Positions 12,012-24,872 of a stretch of DNA of 64,000 nt are shown piece by piece (within the stretch, counting starts at the first letter, position 1; each line of letters opens with the position of its first letter). Origin of the DNA: Tragulus kanchil. Its lineage: Eukaryota; Chordata; Mammalia; Artiodactyla; Tragulidae. The notes below the pieces were generated by a model that did no database searches, was not told the origin of the DNA, and worked only from the letters and a program-made list of their open reading frames with translations. The position numbers and the translations under genes were made by a program. The stretch is taken from positions 143,427,301 to 143,491,300 of the forward strand of contig JAIOJX010000025.1 of NCBI GenBank assembly GCA_022376925.1. Direction: 5' to 3'.

Positions 12012-14248
12012 CCCTTTTCAAGAAATAAATGACTAAGTGTGTGTACCACATGATCCTAATATTTCCCTATTGCCATCAAAATATAATAATCTTTATTCAT
12101 TTCACTAGAAAGCTGCAAAGATTATTTCCCACAAGGAGAAATTCATATAAGAAGAGTAAGAAAAATATGCTTGATGTTTTACTGTAAGTTTGTTCTGTGC
12201 TATATTTTTATGAAATAACAATAGATTAGCTAACATAAAGTCCCATATTTTTTTCTCCTGAGGAGTGAAGTGTGGGCAAATGTCCATGTGACGCTCCACA
12301 GCACATGGGATCTTCCCAGGTCAGGGATTGAACCGGCGCCCCTTGCACTGCAAGGCGGTGTCTTTACCCACTGGACCACCAGGGAAGCCCCGTAGTATAT
12401 TTTAAAAGCTCCATTCATTAAGAATATGAATTAGAAAGGATAACAGAAAATGTGAATATTTAATAAGTATGTAATGATATTTGTGGGTGTTGATAATGTA
12501 TTTTTTAAAGATAATTTGTTTTATAGAAAAAAGAACAAATTTATGATGAGCTGCCAATATTTACATTCTTAGATATTCTATCAGTAGCATTATAAATAAG
12601 TTTTGTATTTATGTAGCTGCATATTACCTTCATGTTCATTTTGAAGTTTTTTTTTTTTTTTTTAAAGAAGGTTATTTGTCACTGTAAAATTGTCTCTGGA
12701 CTTCAGCCTTTCACAGCACTGCTTAAGTTATGAAAAGTAGTAAGCAGGAAATTTTTCTTATAGATGTCTGTGTATCTCAGATTTTTCATGAAACCATTGA
12801 GCCATTCATCAGTCAGGATTTTCTAAAGAAACAAAAGCAATAGGATATAGATATACAAATATAAACATATCTATATATAGAGAAAGAGATTTAAGGAATC
12901 GCCTCTCAATTGTGGAAACTGGTAAATTTAAAATATGTAGGTCAGGCTAGCAGGTGAGAAATTCCACTTAGAGTGGATGTTGAAGTCTTGAGTCCAAAAT
13001 CCACAGAATAGACCAGGAGACTAGAAAGTCAGTCAAGCTTTCTATGTTACAGTGTTGAAAGAGAAGTCCTTTTTCTCTCCAGGAAGCCTCAATTTTACTC
13101 TTAATGCCTCGAACTAATTGAATGAGGCCCTTTTCAAGAAATAAATGACTAAGTGTGTGTACCACATGATCCTAATATTTCCTATTGCCATCAAAATATA
13201 ATAATCTTTATTCATTTCACTAGAAAGCTGCAAAGATTATTTCCCACAAGGAGAAATTCATATAAGAAGAGTAAGAAAAATATGCTTGATGTTTTACTGT
13301 AAGTTTGTTCTGTGCTATATTTTTATGAAATAACAATAGATTAGCTAACATAAAGTCCCATATTTTTTTCTCCTGAGGAGTGAAGTGTGGGCAAATGTCC
13401 ATGTGACGCTCCACAGCACATGGGCTCTTCCCAGGCCAGGGATGGAACCGGCGCCCCTTGCACTGCAAGGCGGTGTCTTTACCCACTGGACCACCAGGGA
13501 AGCCCCGTAGTATATTTTAAAAGCTCCATTCATTAAGAATATGAATTAGAAAGGATAACAGAAAATGTGAATATTTAATAAGTATGTAATGATATTTGTG
13601 GGTGTTGATAATGTATTTTTTAAAGATAATTTGTTTTATAGAAAAAAGAACAAATTTATGATGAGCTGCCAATATTTACATTCTTAGATATTCTATCAGT
13701 AGCATTATAAATAAGTTTTGTATTTATGTAGCTGCATATTACCTTCATGTTCATTTTGAAGTTTTTTTTTTTTTTTTTAAAGAAGGTTATTTGTCACTGT
13801 AAAATTGTCTCTGGACTTCAGCCTTTCACAGCACTGCTTAAGTTATGAAAAGTAGTAAGCAGGAAATTTTTCTTATAGATGTCTGTGTATCTCAGATTTT
13901 TCATGAAACCATTGAGCCATTCATCAGTCAGGATTTTCTAAAGAAACAAAAGCAATAGGATATAGATATACAAATATAAACATATCTATATATAGAGAAA
14001 GAGATTTAAGGAATCGCCTCTCAATTGTGGAAACTGGTAAATTTAAAATATGTAGGTCAGGCTAGCAGGTGAGAAATTCCACTTAGAGTGGATGTTGAAG
14101 TCTTGAGTCCAAAATCCACAGAATAGACCAGGAGACTAGAAAGTCAGTCAAGCTTTCTATGTTACAGTGTTGAAAAAGAATTCCTTTTTTTCTCTCCAGG
14201 AAGCCTCAATTTTTACTCTTAATGCCTCGAACTAATTGAATGAGGCCC
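12012..14248. repeat. Tandem direct duplication 4, unit ~1116 bp, with substitutions
   Basis: Copy A is 12012-13127 and copy B 13128-14245, with microhomology ccc at the joint. Unlike most pairs it shows substitutions as well as homopolymer changes. Three single-base changes lie in the CHR SINE (gggatctt/gggctctt, caggtcag/caggccag, gggattg/gggatgg). More changes lie near the end (gaaagagaagtcc against gaaaaagaattcc), plus C, T and T-run length differences. Confidence 0.94.
12240..12390 (-). mobile_element. CHR-type tRNA-Glu SINE, antisense
   Basis: On the minus strand it begins 'gggcttccctggtggtccag' with the tRNA-like head continuing to 'gcgccggttcaatccctg', then the short CHR body and an A-rich tail near 12250. 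This family is specific to cetartiodactyls. Second copy 13356-13505 in duplication 4 carries three substitutions. Overlapping open frames are antisense shadows. Confidence 0.88.
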
Positions 14249-14394
14249 ACTCACATTATCAAGAGTAATTTCCTTTACTTAAAGAAAAGTGATTATAAAT
14301 GTTAATGACATTTACAGAATACTTTCACAAAAATACCTAGACTAGGGTTTGACCAAATGGCAGAGCACCATAGCCTAGCTAAATTAACACATAA
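13922..14394 (-). mobile_element. MaLR-like LTR, antisense
   Basis: Runs from 'ggattttctaaagaaaca' through 'caataggatatagatata' and 'tgaggcccactcacatta' to 'aaattaacacataaaacta'. This is the reverse complement of a mammalian LTR that opens with a TGTGATGGTTAATTTTATG-type sequence. The left part also occurs at 12806-13127 (cut by duplication 4) and the right part at 15317-15482 (duplication 5). Subfamily not assigned. Confidence 0.65.
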
Positions 14395-16358
14395 AACTAA
14401 GACTCACAAGTTGTACAACTACCTAGTAAGTATTTGACTTTTACTTTGTAATCTTAATTGAGATAACTGAAACGTGTTATTTGAGAACCAACAAGGTAGG
14501 AAAGTAATATATGAAATTTATCTAAAACTGTGAATGATGTTCTCTAGAATGACTAGTTATAACTGAACTAGTTGCAACAAGTATTAAGATACACTTGATG
14601 ATTAGTTTCAAAACTGGTTTGAAATCAGTGAATTTGGAAAAAATACGAACAGGCATATACTGCTAAAGAAAATTTTATTCAGCTTCTTATTCAGCTTCCC
14701 ATGATAGCTTAAGTAAAGATGGGTGTGCAGGTAAAGCACAGTATGCAGAGAAACACAATTTTACATACCTGAGGTGATGTTTTACCGTTTTTTTCATTAA
14801 GATACAATTGACATATACTGTTATATATGCCATATATAGTTATATAAATTTAATTATTTAACTTATATACATAATGAAATGATTACAATAATTAGAGTGA
14901 ACAATCATCTCTGATAAGAAATAAATACTTTTCCCTTGTAATGAGACCTCTTAGAATTTCCTCTCAACAATTTTCATATATAATATACAGCAGTGTTAAC
15001 TGCCTATCAGGTTGCACACCACATCTCTAGTGCTTACTAATGTTACAACTGGAAGTTTGTATCTTTTGACTACCTTAAGCCAAACCTTACTCCTCCACCT
15101 CCTATTTCTTTTTGTTTTAAAATTTATTTCATATTGGAGTATAGTAGATTAACAAACAATGTTATGTTAGTTTCAGGTTTATAGCAAAGAGATTCAGTTA
15201 TAGGTACATATGTATTCTTTCTCAAGTTCTTTCCCCATTTAAGGTTTTACAGAGTATTAAGCAGAGTTCCTTTACTTAAAGAAAAGTGATTATAAATGTT
15301 AATGACATTTCCCAAGGAACTAATTGAATGAGGCCCACTCACATTATCAAGAGTAATTTCCTTTACTTAAAGAAAAGTGATTATAAATGTTAATGACATT
15401 TACAGAATACTTTCACAAAAATACCTAGACTAGGGTTTGACCAAATGGCAGAGCACCATAGCCTAGCTAAATTAACACATAAAACTAAGACTCACAAGTT
15501 GTACAACTACCTAGTAAGTATTTGACTTTTACTTTGTAATCTTAATTGAGATAACTGAAACGTGTTATTTGAGAACCAACAAGGTAGGAAAGTAATATAT
15601 GAAATTTATCTAAAACTGTGAATGATGTTCTCTAGAATGACTAGTTATAACTGAACTAGTTGCAACAAGTATTAAGATACACTTGATGATTAGTTTCAAA
15701 ACTGGTTTGAAATCAGTGAATTTGGAAAAAATACGAACAGGCATATACTGCTAAAGAAAATTTTATTCAGCTTCTTATTCAGCTTCCCATGATAGCTTAA
15801 GTAAAGATGGGTGTGCAGGTAAAGCACAGTATGCAGAGAAACACAATTTTACATACCTGAGGTGATGTTTTACCGTTTTTTTCATTAAGATACAATTGAC
15901 ATATACTGTTATATATGCCATATATAGTTATATAAATTTAATTATTTAACTTATATACATAATGAAATGATTACAATAATTAGAGTGAACAATCATCTCT
16001 GATAAGAAATAAATACTTTTCCCTTGTAATGAGACCTCTTAGAATTTCCTCTCAACAATTTTCATATATAATATACAGCAGTGTTAACTGCCTATCAGGT
16101 TGCACACCACATCTCTAGTGCTTACTAATGTTACAACTGGAAGTTTGTATCTTTTGACTACCTTAAGCCAAACCTTACTCCTCCACCTCCTATTTCTTTT
16201 TGTTTTAAAATTTATTTCATATTGGAGTATAGTAGATTAACAAACAATGTTATGTTAGTTTCAGGTTTATAGCAAAGAGATTCAGTTATAGGTACATATG
16301 TATTCTTTCTCAAGTTCTTTCCCCATTTAAGGTTTTACAGAGTATTAAGCAGAGTTCC
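14229..16358. repeat. Direct duplication 5, unit 1088 bp, templated 46-bp filler
   Basis: Copy A is 14229-15270 and copy B 15317-16358. The first 40 bases of the filler at 15271-15316 are a further copy of sequence inside A (14274-14313; with two flanking C the match is 42 bp, 14272-14313 against 15269-15310), followed by cccaag. That segment therefore occurs three times: 14272, 15269 and 15360. Confidence 0.95.
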
Positions 16359-18408
16359 CTTTGCTACAGAGTAAATCCTTATTGGTATTCCTTTATTAAT
16401 AAACATATGTGTACACATGTAAACATAGTGTACATGTCAATCTCAAACTCCCAGTATTTTGCTACCCTCTCATCCATTCTCCTGGTAACCATAAATTCAT
16501 TATCTAAGCTTATGAGTCCATGGTTTCTACATAAGTTCATTTGCACCATTTTTTAAGATTATATATATATGATATATGATATATATCATCTGATTTGACA
16601 TATTTGTCCTTCTCTGCCTAACTTATTTGACTAAGGATGATAATCTTCAGGTCCATCCGTGTTACTGAAAATGGCATCATTTCATTCTTTTTTACGGCTG
16701 AGTACTATATTATATTGAATATATATATAATACATTTTTATTCATTTATCCTTTGATGGGACATTTAGGTTGTTTCCGTATCTTGGCTATTGTACACAGT
16801 GCTGCAGAAAACACTGGGGTACACGTACACTTTTGAGACATGATTTTCTCTGGACATATGCCTAGGAGTGAGATTTCTGGATCCTATAGTAGCTCTATTT
16901 TTACTTTGTAAGGAACCTCCATACTGTTCTCCATAGTGGCTGTGCCAATTTATATTCCTTTGGTAGGATGGTTACCTTTTCTCCACACCTACTCCAGAAT
17001 TTACAGTTTATAAGACATTTTGATGATGGCCATTCTTACTGATGTGATATTTCATTGTAGTTTTGACTTGCATTTCTCTGATAATAATCAGTGTTGATCA
17101 TCTTTTCATGTGGCTAATGACCATCTGTATGTCTTCAGTGCAGAAATGTCTAGTTCTTCTGGCCATGTTTGGGTTTTATTATTATTATTATTGAGCTTCA
17201 TATGCTGTAAATTTTTAGTTATTACATCCTTGTTGGTCATGTTTACAAATATTCTCACTTTCTGTAGGTTGTTGTCTTATTTTTTTTATGATTTTGCAGT
17301 TTAAATGCTTTTGAGTTTAATTAACAAACAATGTTATGTTAGTTTCAGGTTTATAGCAAAGAGATTCAGTTATAGGTACATATGTATTCTTTCTCAAGTT
17401 CTTTCCCCATTTAAGGTTTTACAGAGTATTAAGCAGAGTTCCCTTTGCTACAGAGTAAATCCTTATTGGTATTCCTTTATTAATAAACATATGTGTACAC
17501 ATGTAAACATAGTGTACATGTCAATCTCAAACTCCCAGTATTTTGCTACCCTCTCATCCATTCTCCTGGTAACCATAAATTCATTATCTAAGCTTATGAG
17601 TCCATGGTTTCTACATAAGTTCATTTGCACCATTTTTTAAGATTATATATATATGATATATGATATATATCATCTGATTTGACATATTTGTCCTTCTCTG
17701 CCTAACTTATTTGACTAAGGATGATAATCTTCAGGTCCATCCGTGTTACTGAAAATGGCATCATTTCATTCTTTTTTACGGCTGAGTACTATATTATATT
17801 GAATATATATATAATACATTTTTATTCATTTATCCTTTGATGGGACATTTAGGTTGTTTCCGTATCTTGGCTATTGTACACAGTGCTGCAGAAAACACTG
17901 GGGTACACGTACACTTTTGAGACATGATTTTCTCTGGACATATGCCTAGGAGTGAGATTTCTGGATCCTATAGTAGCTCTATTTTTACTTTGTAAGGAAC
18001 CTCCATACTGTTCTCCATAGTGGCTGTGCCAATTTATATTCCTTTGGTAGGATGGTTACCTTTTCTCCACACCTACTCCAGAATTTACAGTTTATAAGAC
18101 ATTTTGATGATGGCCATTCTTACTGATGTGATATTTCATTGTAGTTTTGACTTGCATTTCTCTGATAATAATCAGTGTTGATCATCTTTTCATGTGGCTA
18201 ATGACCATCTGTATGTCTTCAGTGCAGAAATGTCTAGTTCTTCTGGCCATGTTTGGGTTTTATTATTATTATTATTGAGCTTCATATGCTGTAAATTTTT
18301 AGTTATTACATCCTTGTTGGTCATGTTTACAAATATTCTCACTTTCTGTAGGTTGTTGTCTTATTTTTTTTATGATTTTGCAGTTTAAATGCTTTTGAGT
18401 TTAATTAA
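16236..18408. repeat. Tandem direct duplication 6, unit 1084 bp
   Basis: Copy A is 16236-17319 and copy B 17320-18403, with microhomology attaa at the joint. Offset is constant and I saw no mismatch. Copy A starts inside copy B of duplication 5, so ~120 bp exists three times (15148, 16236, 17320). All of it is antisense L1. Confidence 0.95.
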
Positions 18409-18793
18409 GTTCCATTTGTTTAATTTTTTTCCATTTTCTCTAGGACACAGATCTAAAAAGATCTTTCTGCCATTTATGTCAAAGAGTGTTCCACCTGTGT
18501 TTTTATCTAAGAGTTTTATAGTACCCAGTCTTAGGATTTTTAATTCATTTTGAGTTTATTTTTGTGTGTGGTCTTAATGTTCTAACATTATTTTTTAACA
18601 TACAGTTGTCCTGTATTCCTGGCACAATTTATTGAAGATATTATCTTTTCTGCATTGTATAGTGCTATTTCTTTTGTCGTAGATTAATTAACCATAGGTG
18701 TATGGTTTTATTTCTGGGCTTTCTATCCTATTTTTGTGTCAGTAACATGCTACTTTGATAACTGAAAATTTGTAACATACTCTGAAGTCAGGG

Positions 18794-18923
18794 TGGAGGA
18801 GGAAATGGCAACCCACACCAATAGTCTTGTGTGGAGAATTCCATGGACAGGGGAACCGGAGAGGCTACAGTCCATCCGGTCACACAGAGTCGGACACAGC
18901 TGAAGTGATAAGCAGCAGCTGGT
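18794..18923 (+). mobile_element. Bov-A SINE in antisense L1
   Basis: Bov-A body without the tRNA head: 'aggaaatggcaacccacacc', 'gaattccatggacagggg', 'cacagagtcggacacagctg'. Direct repeats gtcaggg at 18787-18793 and 18924-18930 flank it, and the L1 sequence resumes exactly after the second one. Confidence 0.88.
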
Positions 18924-19063
18924 GTCAGGGAAGCTAATGTCTGGAATGGGAGCCTCTCTTTTTTCTGATAGTTTGTTAGAGTATAAAAATGCAATTAATT
19001 TCTGTATATTAATGATGTATCCTGCAACTTTCCCGTTGTTGCATTGTACATTTTGTGTTTGTG

Positions 19064-19257
19064 TGTGTTAGTTGCTCAGTTATGTCCAACTCTCTGACCC
19101 CATGGGCTCCACCAGGCCCTTCTGTCTATGGAATTCTTCAGGCAAGAACACTGGAATTGGTTGCTATTTCTCCAGTGATCTTCCAGACCCAGGGATCTAA
19201 CGCACAGTTCCTGCACTGCAGGCAGATTCATAATCATCTGAGCTACCAGAGAAACCC
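19064..19257 (-). mobile_element. Bov-tA SINE, antisense, in L1
   Basis: Plus strand reads 'gttagttgctcagttatgtc', then 'cagacccagggatctaac', 'ctgcactgcaggcagatt' and gctaccagagaaacc: the Bov-A body followed by the tRNA-like head in reverse. L1 RT sequence resumes on the right. Confidence 0.88.
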
Positions 19258-20507
19258 TCTAAGTTTTATGGTGATGTCTTCAAGACTTTTTACTTATAAT
19301 ATTATGTCATCTGCAAATAATAGTTATCTGTGTGTACAACATGAATTCCTTTTGCTTCTTTTTGTTTGTTATGTCTAATACTTACATTATCTATTGAATA
19401 AAAGTGATGAGATTGAACATACTGTCATTTTTCTGATCTTAGCAGAAATGCTCTCAGCTTTTCACTAATGAAAATAACACTAGCTTTTGGCTTGTCATAT
19501 ATAGCCTCTATTATGGTGATGTATGTTCCCTTTATACCCACATTTTGCAGAATTTTTAATCATAAATGGATGTTGAATTTTGTCAAAAGCTTTTTCTCTA
19601 TCTAGTGATTTGTAGTCTTCAATTGATTAATAAATTAAAGGCTAAAAATAATTTAATGTAGTGTGTCACATTGAGCAAATTATAAGTATTGAACCATCCT
19701 TGTATCCCTGGGATAAGTCCCACTTTATCACGATATATGATCCTATTAATGTATTCTTGAATTTGGTTTGCTATTATTGAGGGGTTTTTCATCTTTGTCA
19801 CTTATATTGGTATATAATTTTCTTTTTTGTGTGTGATAACTCTGGTTTTGTTATCAGAAATTGGTGTGAATATACTTTGTTCTTTCCTGGTTCAGTTTTG
19901 GGAGACTGTACCTATGTAAGAATTTGTCCATTCCTGTCAATTTTATTGGCATATAATTGTTAATAATACTCTTATGATCCTTTGTTTTTCTGTGGTCTCA
20001 GTTATAATATTTTTCATTTCCGGTTGTGATATTTCTCTTGTCATTTTTATCTTTTCAAAGCATGAGCTCTTAATTTTATTAATATTTTATTTTTTTGGTC
20101 TCTATATCATTTCTTTCTGCTGTAATCTTTATGACTGATTTCTTTCTACTCATTTTGGGTTTACTTATTTTTAGGTTATTTTAGATTTTCCTTGTTTCTG
20201 ATGTAGCCTTGTAGCTCTATAAACTTCCCTCATATAACTGCTTTTCCTGCATCTGACAGATTCTTGAATCATGCTTTTGTTATCTTTTTCATTCAGGTAT
20301 TTTGTGATTTCGTCTTTGATTTCTTCAGTAACCTACTAGTTGTTAATATCATATTGTTTATTCTCCATATGTTTTGAAAAAGCGTTTTGCATTTTTTTGT
20401 TGTAATTGATTTCTAGTGTTATGGCATTATGTTTAGTAAATATCCTTGATATAATTTCAGTCTTCTTCAATTTACTAAGGCTATATGCTATCATTTTATA
20501 TTTAGGC

Positions 20508-20790
20508 TAGTTTATTTTGAGCTGATACAACAAACTACCATGAACATAATGGCTTGAACAGTAAGATCTATTATGCAGAGTTCTGGAGCCTAAAAAGTTC
20601 AAAATCAAAATTCCAACTGACTCATTGTCTGGTAAGGACTCCTTTTTTCTGATTTGCAGAAATATGCATCTTGTGGTATCCTTGTATGACTGAAAAGGAA
20701 AGAGCATTTTTTTTGTTATAAATACACTAATTGACTCCCCAAAGCCCCACTTCAAAATATCGTCCCATTGGGGATTAGGGATTTACTGTA
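20508..20790 (-). mobile_element. MLT1-like LTR remnant, antisense
   Basis: 'gatacaacaaactaccatga', 'aatggcttgaacagtaag' and 'gagttctggagcctaaaaag' follow the order of an antisense MLT1 LTR end (xgTAACAAAntACCAC, GGCTTnAAC, AGTTCTGGAGGCT). Short, old and non-coding. Confidence 0.65.
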
Positions 20791-20844
20791 CACCATGTAA
20801 ATCTTGCTCCCATTTGACAAATGTCATTTACTAGCTTGATGGCT

Positions 20845-23056
20845 TCATTATTTGTCTATTCCCTTTCAATATTGTTTTGTTATGAAAATGGAAAATGTGC
20901 ATTCCAATCTTTCCTGGAAGGTGGTATGTTGGAGAATTTCACTTCTCTTCTTTAGATGATTCCAACGTACCTTTCTCTTTAGGAGGGGCTTCCTTGGTGG
21001 ATCTGATGGTAAAGAATCTGTAATGTGGGAGACCAGGGTGTGATCCCTGGGTCTAGAAGACCCCCACCCACTCCAGTATTCTTGTCTTGAGAATACCATG
21101 AACAGAGTCATCTGGTGGGCTACTATCCATTGGGTCACAGAGTCAGACATGAGTGAACAATTAATACAAACACTGTTCTCTTTAGGAACAATAAAATTGG
21201 TTAAAACTTAACAAAAGAACTGAGCAATACAGAAAGTGCTTCTCATGAGGAAGGCAATATCCTATCACCTTTGCTCAAATTTCATTTATATTATCTTTTT
21301 ATTCATCTCTCCTTTATAGCTGTCTTTCAGCTTCTAGTAGAATTAGTGAACATAAGATGCAAAATATAAGAATACAGTCAATCTTCAGTCAAAGATTCAG
21401 AAATCTTTGTGAGATTTAGATTTGTTGCTATTAAAAGCCTGCCAAAATTTGACAAATTGAACTAACAGCTTAAAGATTTTTATAGTATTTCTGTTTCCAC
21501 TAATTTTTGTAATGCATGCTTCTTTCTTAACATTTAGAAAGATCATCTGAATAGTTAACTTTAGGTTTTTCCAAACTGTTGACGATTTTATGACAGCATA
21601 GCCACCAATCTCTGGTACCCCATTATACTTTGCTTCTAATTAGATTCACTGTGACTGTAGATTTCAGTAGCTTTTCAGTACCAAATGACTTTTTATATGC
21701 AGGCCAATACAGCCTTGCATTTTAAGGACTTCTCAGAAATGATATGAGCATAAAACAATCCTTTGAAAAATCATAGAAAATAAGGTCAACAGTTCCGCTG
21801 ATTTGCATAGAGCAAATTTTTCTAATTACTACTTTTTATCTACTTTTTCAACTGACAATTTTTCAAGCTCTTTATTTCTCACTTGTCTACAGTTTAGTGA
21901 GAAAATTGACAAATAACATGACAGTACTGTTCCATTTTAACATCATCATTATTTGTCTATTCCCTTTCAATATTGTTTTGTTATGAAAATGGAAAATGTG
22001 CATTCCAATCTTTCCTGGAAGGTGGTATGTTGGAGAATTTCACTTCTCTTCTTTAGATGATTCCAACGTACCTTTCTCTTTAGGAGGGGCTTCCTTGGTG
22101 GATCTGATGGTAAAGAATCTGTAATGTGGGAGACCAGGGTGTGATCCCTGGGTCTAGAAGACCCCCACCCACTCCAGTATTCTTGTCTTGAGAATACCAT
22201 GAACAGAGTCATCTGGTGGGCTACTATCCATTGGGTCACAGAGTCAGACATGAGTGAACAATTAATACAAACACTGTTCTCTTTAGGAACAATAAAATTG
22301 GTTAAAACTTAACAAAAGAACTGAGCAATACAGAAAGTGCTTCTCATGAGGAAGGCAATATCCTATCACCTTTGCTCAAATTTCATTTATATTATCTTTT
22401 TATTCATCTCTCCTTTATAGCTGTCTTTCAGCTTCTAGTAGAATTAGTGAACATAAGATGCAAAATATAAGAATACAGTCAATCTTCAGTCAAAGATTCA
22501 GAAATCTTTGTGAGATTTAGATTTGTTGCTATTAAAAGCCTGCCAAAATTTGACAAATTGAACTAACAGCTTAAAGATTTTTATAGTATTTCTGTTTCCA
22601 CTAATTTTTGTAATGCATGCTTCTTTCTTAACATTTAGAAAGATCATCTGAATAGTTAACTTTAGGTTTTTCCAAACTGTTGACGATTTTATGACAGCAT
22701 AGCCACCAATCTCTGGTACCCCATTATACTTTGCTTCTAATTAGATTCACTGTGACTGTAGATTTCAGTAGCTTTTCAGTACCAAATGACTTTTTATATG
22801 CAGGCCAATACAGCCTTGCATTTTAAGGACTTCTCAGAAATGATATGAGCATAAAACAATCCTTTGAAAAATCATAGAAAATAAGGTCAACAGTTCCCGC
22901 TGATTTGCATAGAGCAAATTTTTCTAATTACTACTTTTTTATCTACTTTTTTTCAACTGACAATTTTTCAAGCTCTTTATTTCTCACTTGTCTACAGTTT
23001 AGTGAGAAAATTGACAAATAACATGACAGTACTGTTCCATTTTAACATCATCATTA
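20845..23056. repeat. Tandem direct duplication 7, unit ~1101-1105 bp
   Basis: Copy A is 20845-21945 and copy B 21946-23050, with microhomology tcatta at the joint. Copy B is 4 bp longer, entirely from homopolymers: C2 to C3 near 22897, T5 to T6 and T5 to T7 near 22935-22950. Contains a Bov-tA SINE; the rest is unique. Confidence 0.95.
20985..21175 (+). mobile_element. Bov-tA SINE with perfect 12-bp TSD
   Basis: Head 'ggggcttccttggtggatc', B-box-like 'gtgtgatccctggg', body 'cactccagtattcttgtc' and 'gtcacagagtcagacatgag'. Flanked by ttctctttagga at 20973-20984 and 21176-21187. Second copy 22086-22276 within duplication 7. Confidence 0.93.
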
Positions 23057-23704
23057 ATGTTCTTACTTTCTGGAGTATTTCTCTGTTAGAATATTTCCCC
23101 TGAGTATTATTCCTTTGTAAATGCTTTTCATTATAATCTAAAAAGCCATTTCTGAACTATAAAGTCATTCTCTATTTGGATTTCTACTTCACTGTGCTTT
23201 CTTAAACTTTAAGTAACTTTATGTTTCTTTTCATTTTTTTGCTCCATGTTCAGAGTATGTATTCCCCTTTACTTCTATAGCAGTTTTTTGATAAGTCACT
23301 TTTAAAAGTTAAATTATGATTTAATCTACTCATAATATAGTATCTTTTATAATTTTCTAGATTTCAGTACTTTTCTTTGTTACACATTATAAATGCCTTA
23401 ATCCCTTAACTTTCTCTAATTGAAGTCAAATATCATTTCCTCTGACTTTTAAATGTTCTACTGTGTTAAAACAAAGTAATTTCTGGTACAAAGTCTATTT
23501 TAAAATTTGCCATCAGACTTCTATAATGATAAATTTTAACAACCTATTTGGTATGGTAGATTTAGCTGTATCATCTAAAATATCTAATAAAATAAAGTTT
23601 TATACACAGCTGAATAGCAGCCAGTACAAAATATTTTCAAATATATCTGTGTTTCTTATGCCTTTGTCAAAATTAAATAGATAATAACCACATATGTTTT
23701 TCAT
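23057..23704. other. Unique AT-rich sequence
   Basis: No gene or repeat recognised. A 73-codon plus-strand frame (23463-23684) has no known domain and AT-driven composition. Confidence 0.5.
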
Positions 23705-24080
23705 ATGTCATTCATTCATTCAGAAACAGTTTATCTACTATATGCTTGAGGTCTGTATTTAGGAGACACAGGAGAAAGCTCCTAATAGAACAATGAATTG
23801 GAGAAAAACACAATAATTTACAGATATCATATATAGACTTTAGTGAAAGGAAAGCAGGGTGAAATGATAAAGAGTGACGGAGGGACTTCTGAGATGACGT
23901 TTTCAGGATGGACTTTTTGGAAGAAAGGATATTTGAGGTGAGATTTGAATATTACATAGAAGAAAATCTTAGGAGGTCTTCCCAGATGGAGGAAGAACTA
24001 GATTTAAGAGCCACCATAGCAAATAGCTTGTCATGCTTAATTATCAGTAACAAAGCTATGAGTTTGAAGCATAGAGACTG
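23705..24080 (+). mobile_element. Ancient mammalian interspersed repeat (L2/MIR-age)
   Basis: 'cattcattcattcagaaaca', then an ACTATATGCTTGAGG-like stretch, 'gaaagcagggtgaaatgat', 'ggaggtcttcccagatgg'. This order resembles a widespread old mammalian repeat beginning CATTCATTCATTCAAC. I cannot assign the family with certainty. Confidence 0.4.
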
Positions 24081-24872
24081 AAGGTAAAAAAGGTACCACA
24101 TACCTGCCCTCATTCTATGTGAAACAATAAATGACCTATTCTGAGGCCAATGTAAACAATCCTGCCATCTGCTGCTAAGAGTTTCTGTACTCTATCCCAC
24201 AAGAGTGGTATGTGAGTGTCTGAAATGACCAGTGGAGTGGAAAAACGCACAAGTTTGGAAAATAAAGACATTTTCGTGGCATATACCTTAGGCCAAATGA
24301 ACATAAAGTCAAGGCACAATTTTATACGACAGCAGAAAAGGCTTCAGTGGAGAGACAAGTGCCCAAAATCAATAATAATAAAAAAAAGTATATAAATGAG
24401 AGGTGGGTAGAATGGACAAAGAAAAACCAGGTCCAGTATTACTAAATGCTTCTTTGAAAAGTGAACTTTTATTTTCTCTTAAGAGAAGGAAGAGGGGAAA
24501 AATCCTTAAACTGAAAGTAAATACTCTTACAAGTAACAGCAAATTTAAGTGGACTGAAATCATACTGCATACCTTTTCTGACCACAGTGGCATAAAACTA
24601 AATCAACAAAAGAGGAAACCTGAAAATTCACAATATACAGACACAAAACAACTCACCTCTGAGGCATCAGTGGGTTAAAAAACTTAAAAGGGGAAAAAAA
24701 AAAAAAAAAACACATCAAAACAAGTGGAAATAGAAACACACCAAAATATGTGGGATGCCAAAGAGCAGTTCTAAGAGGGAAGTTTATAGTAATAAATCCA
24801 TATATCAAGAAAGTAAAATTCAAATTTGAAAACTAGAAGTAAAACTATCACTATTTGCAGATGACGTCATAC

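Larger units (their letters stand above)
15119..20507 (-). pseudogene. Long L1 LINE, antisense, with nested SINEs
   Basis: Begins with the antisense 3' terminus ('attggagtatagtagatta', 'atagcaaagagattcag'). It passes through the reverse complement of the ORF2 C-terminus (ctaggagtgagatttctgg, atagtggctgtgcc), then the RT domain, where 'gtcatctgcaaataatag' at about 19307 is the antisense of the catalytic Y/FADD-motif region. It continues through the RT N-terminal and endonuclease side to about 20500. No long ORF2 frame survives. Two SINEs interrupt it, and duplications 5 and 6 repeat its 3' part, so real length is about 2.2 kb shorter than shown. Confidence 0.88.

Noticed and set aside
12240..12390. 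tRNA gene
   Set aside because: B-box-like and acceptor-like pieces belong to CHR SINE heads (also at 29555, 42055) and Bov-tA heads. The anticodon stem is decayed and SINE bodies follow directly.
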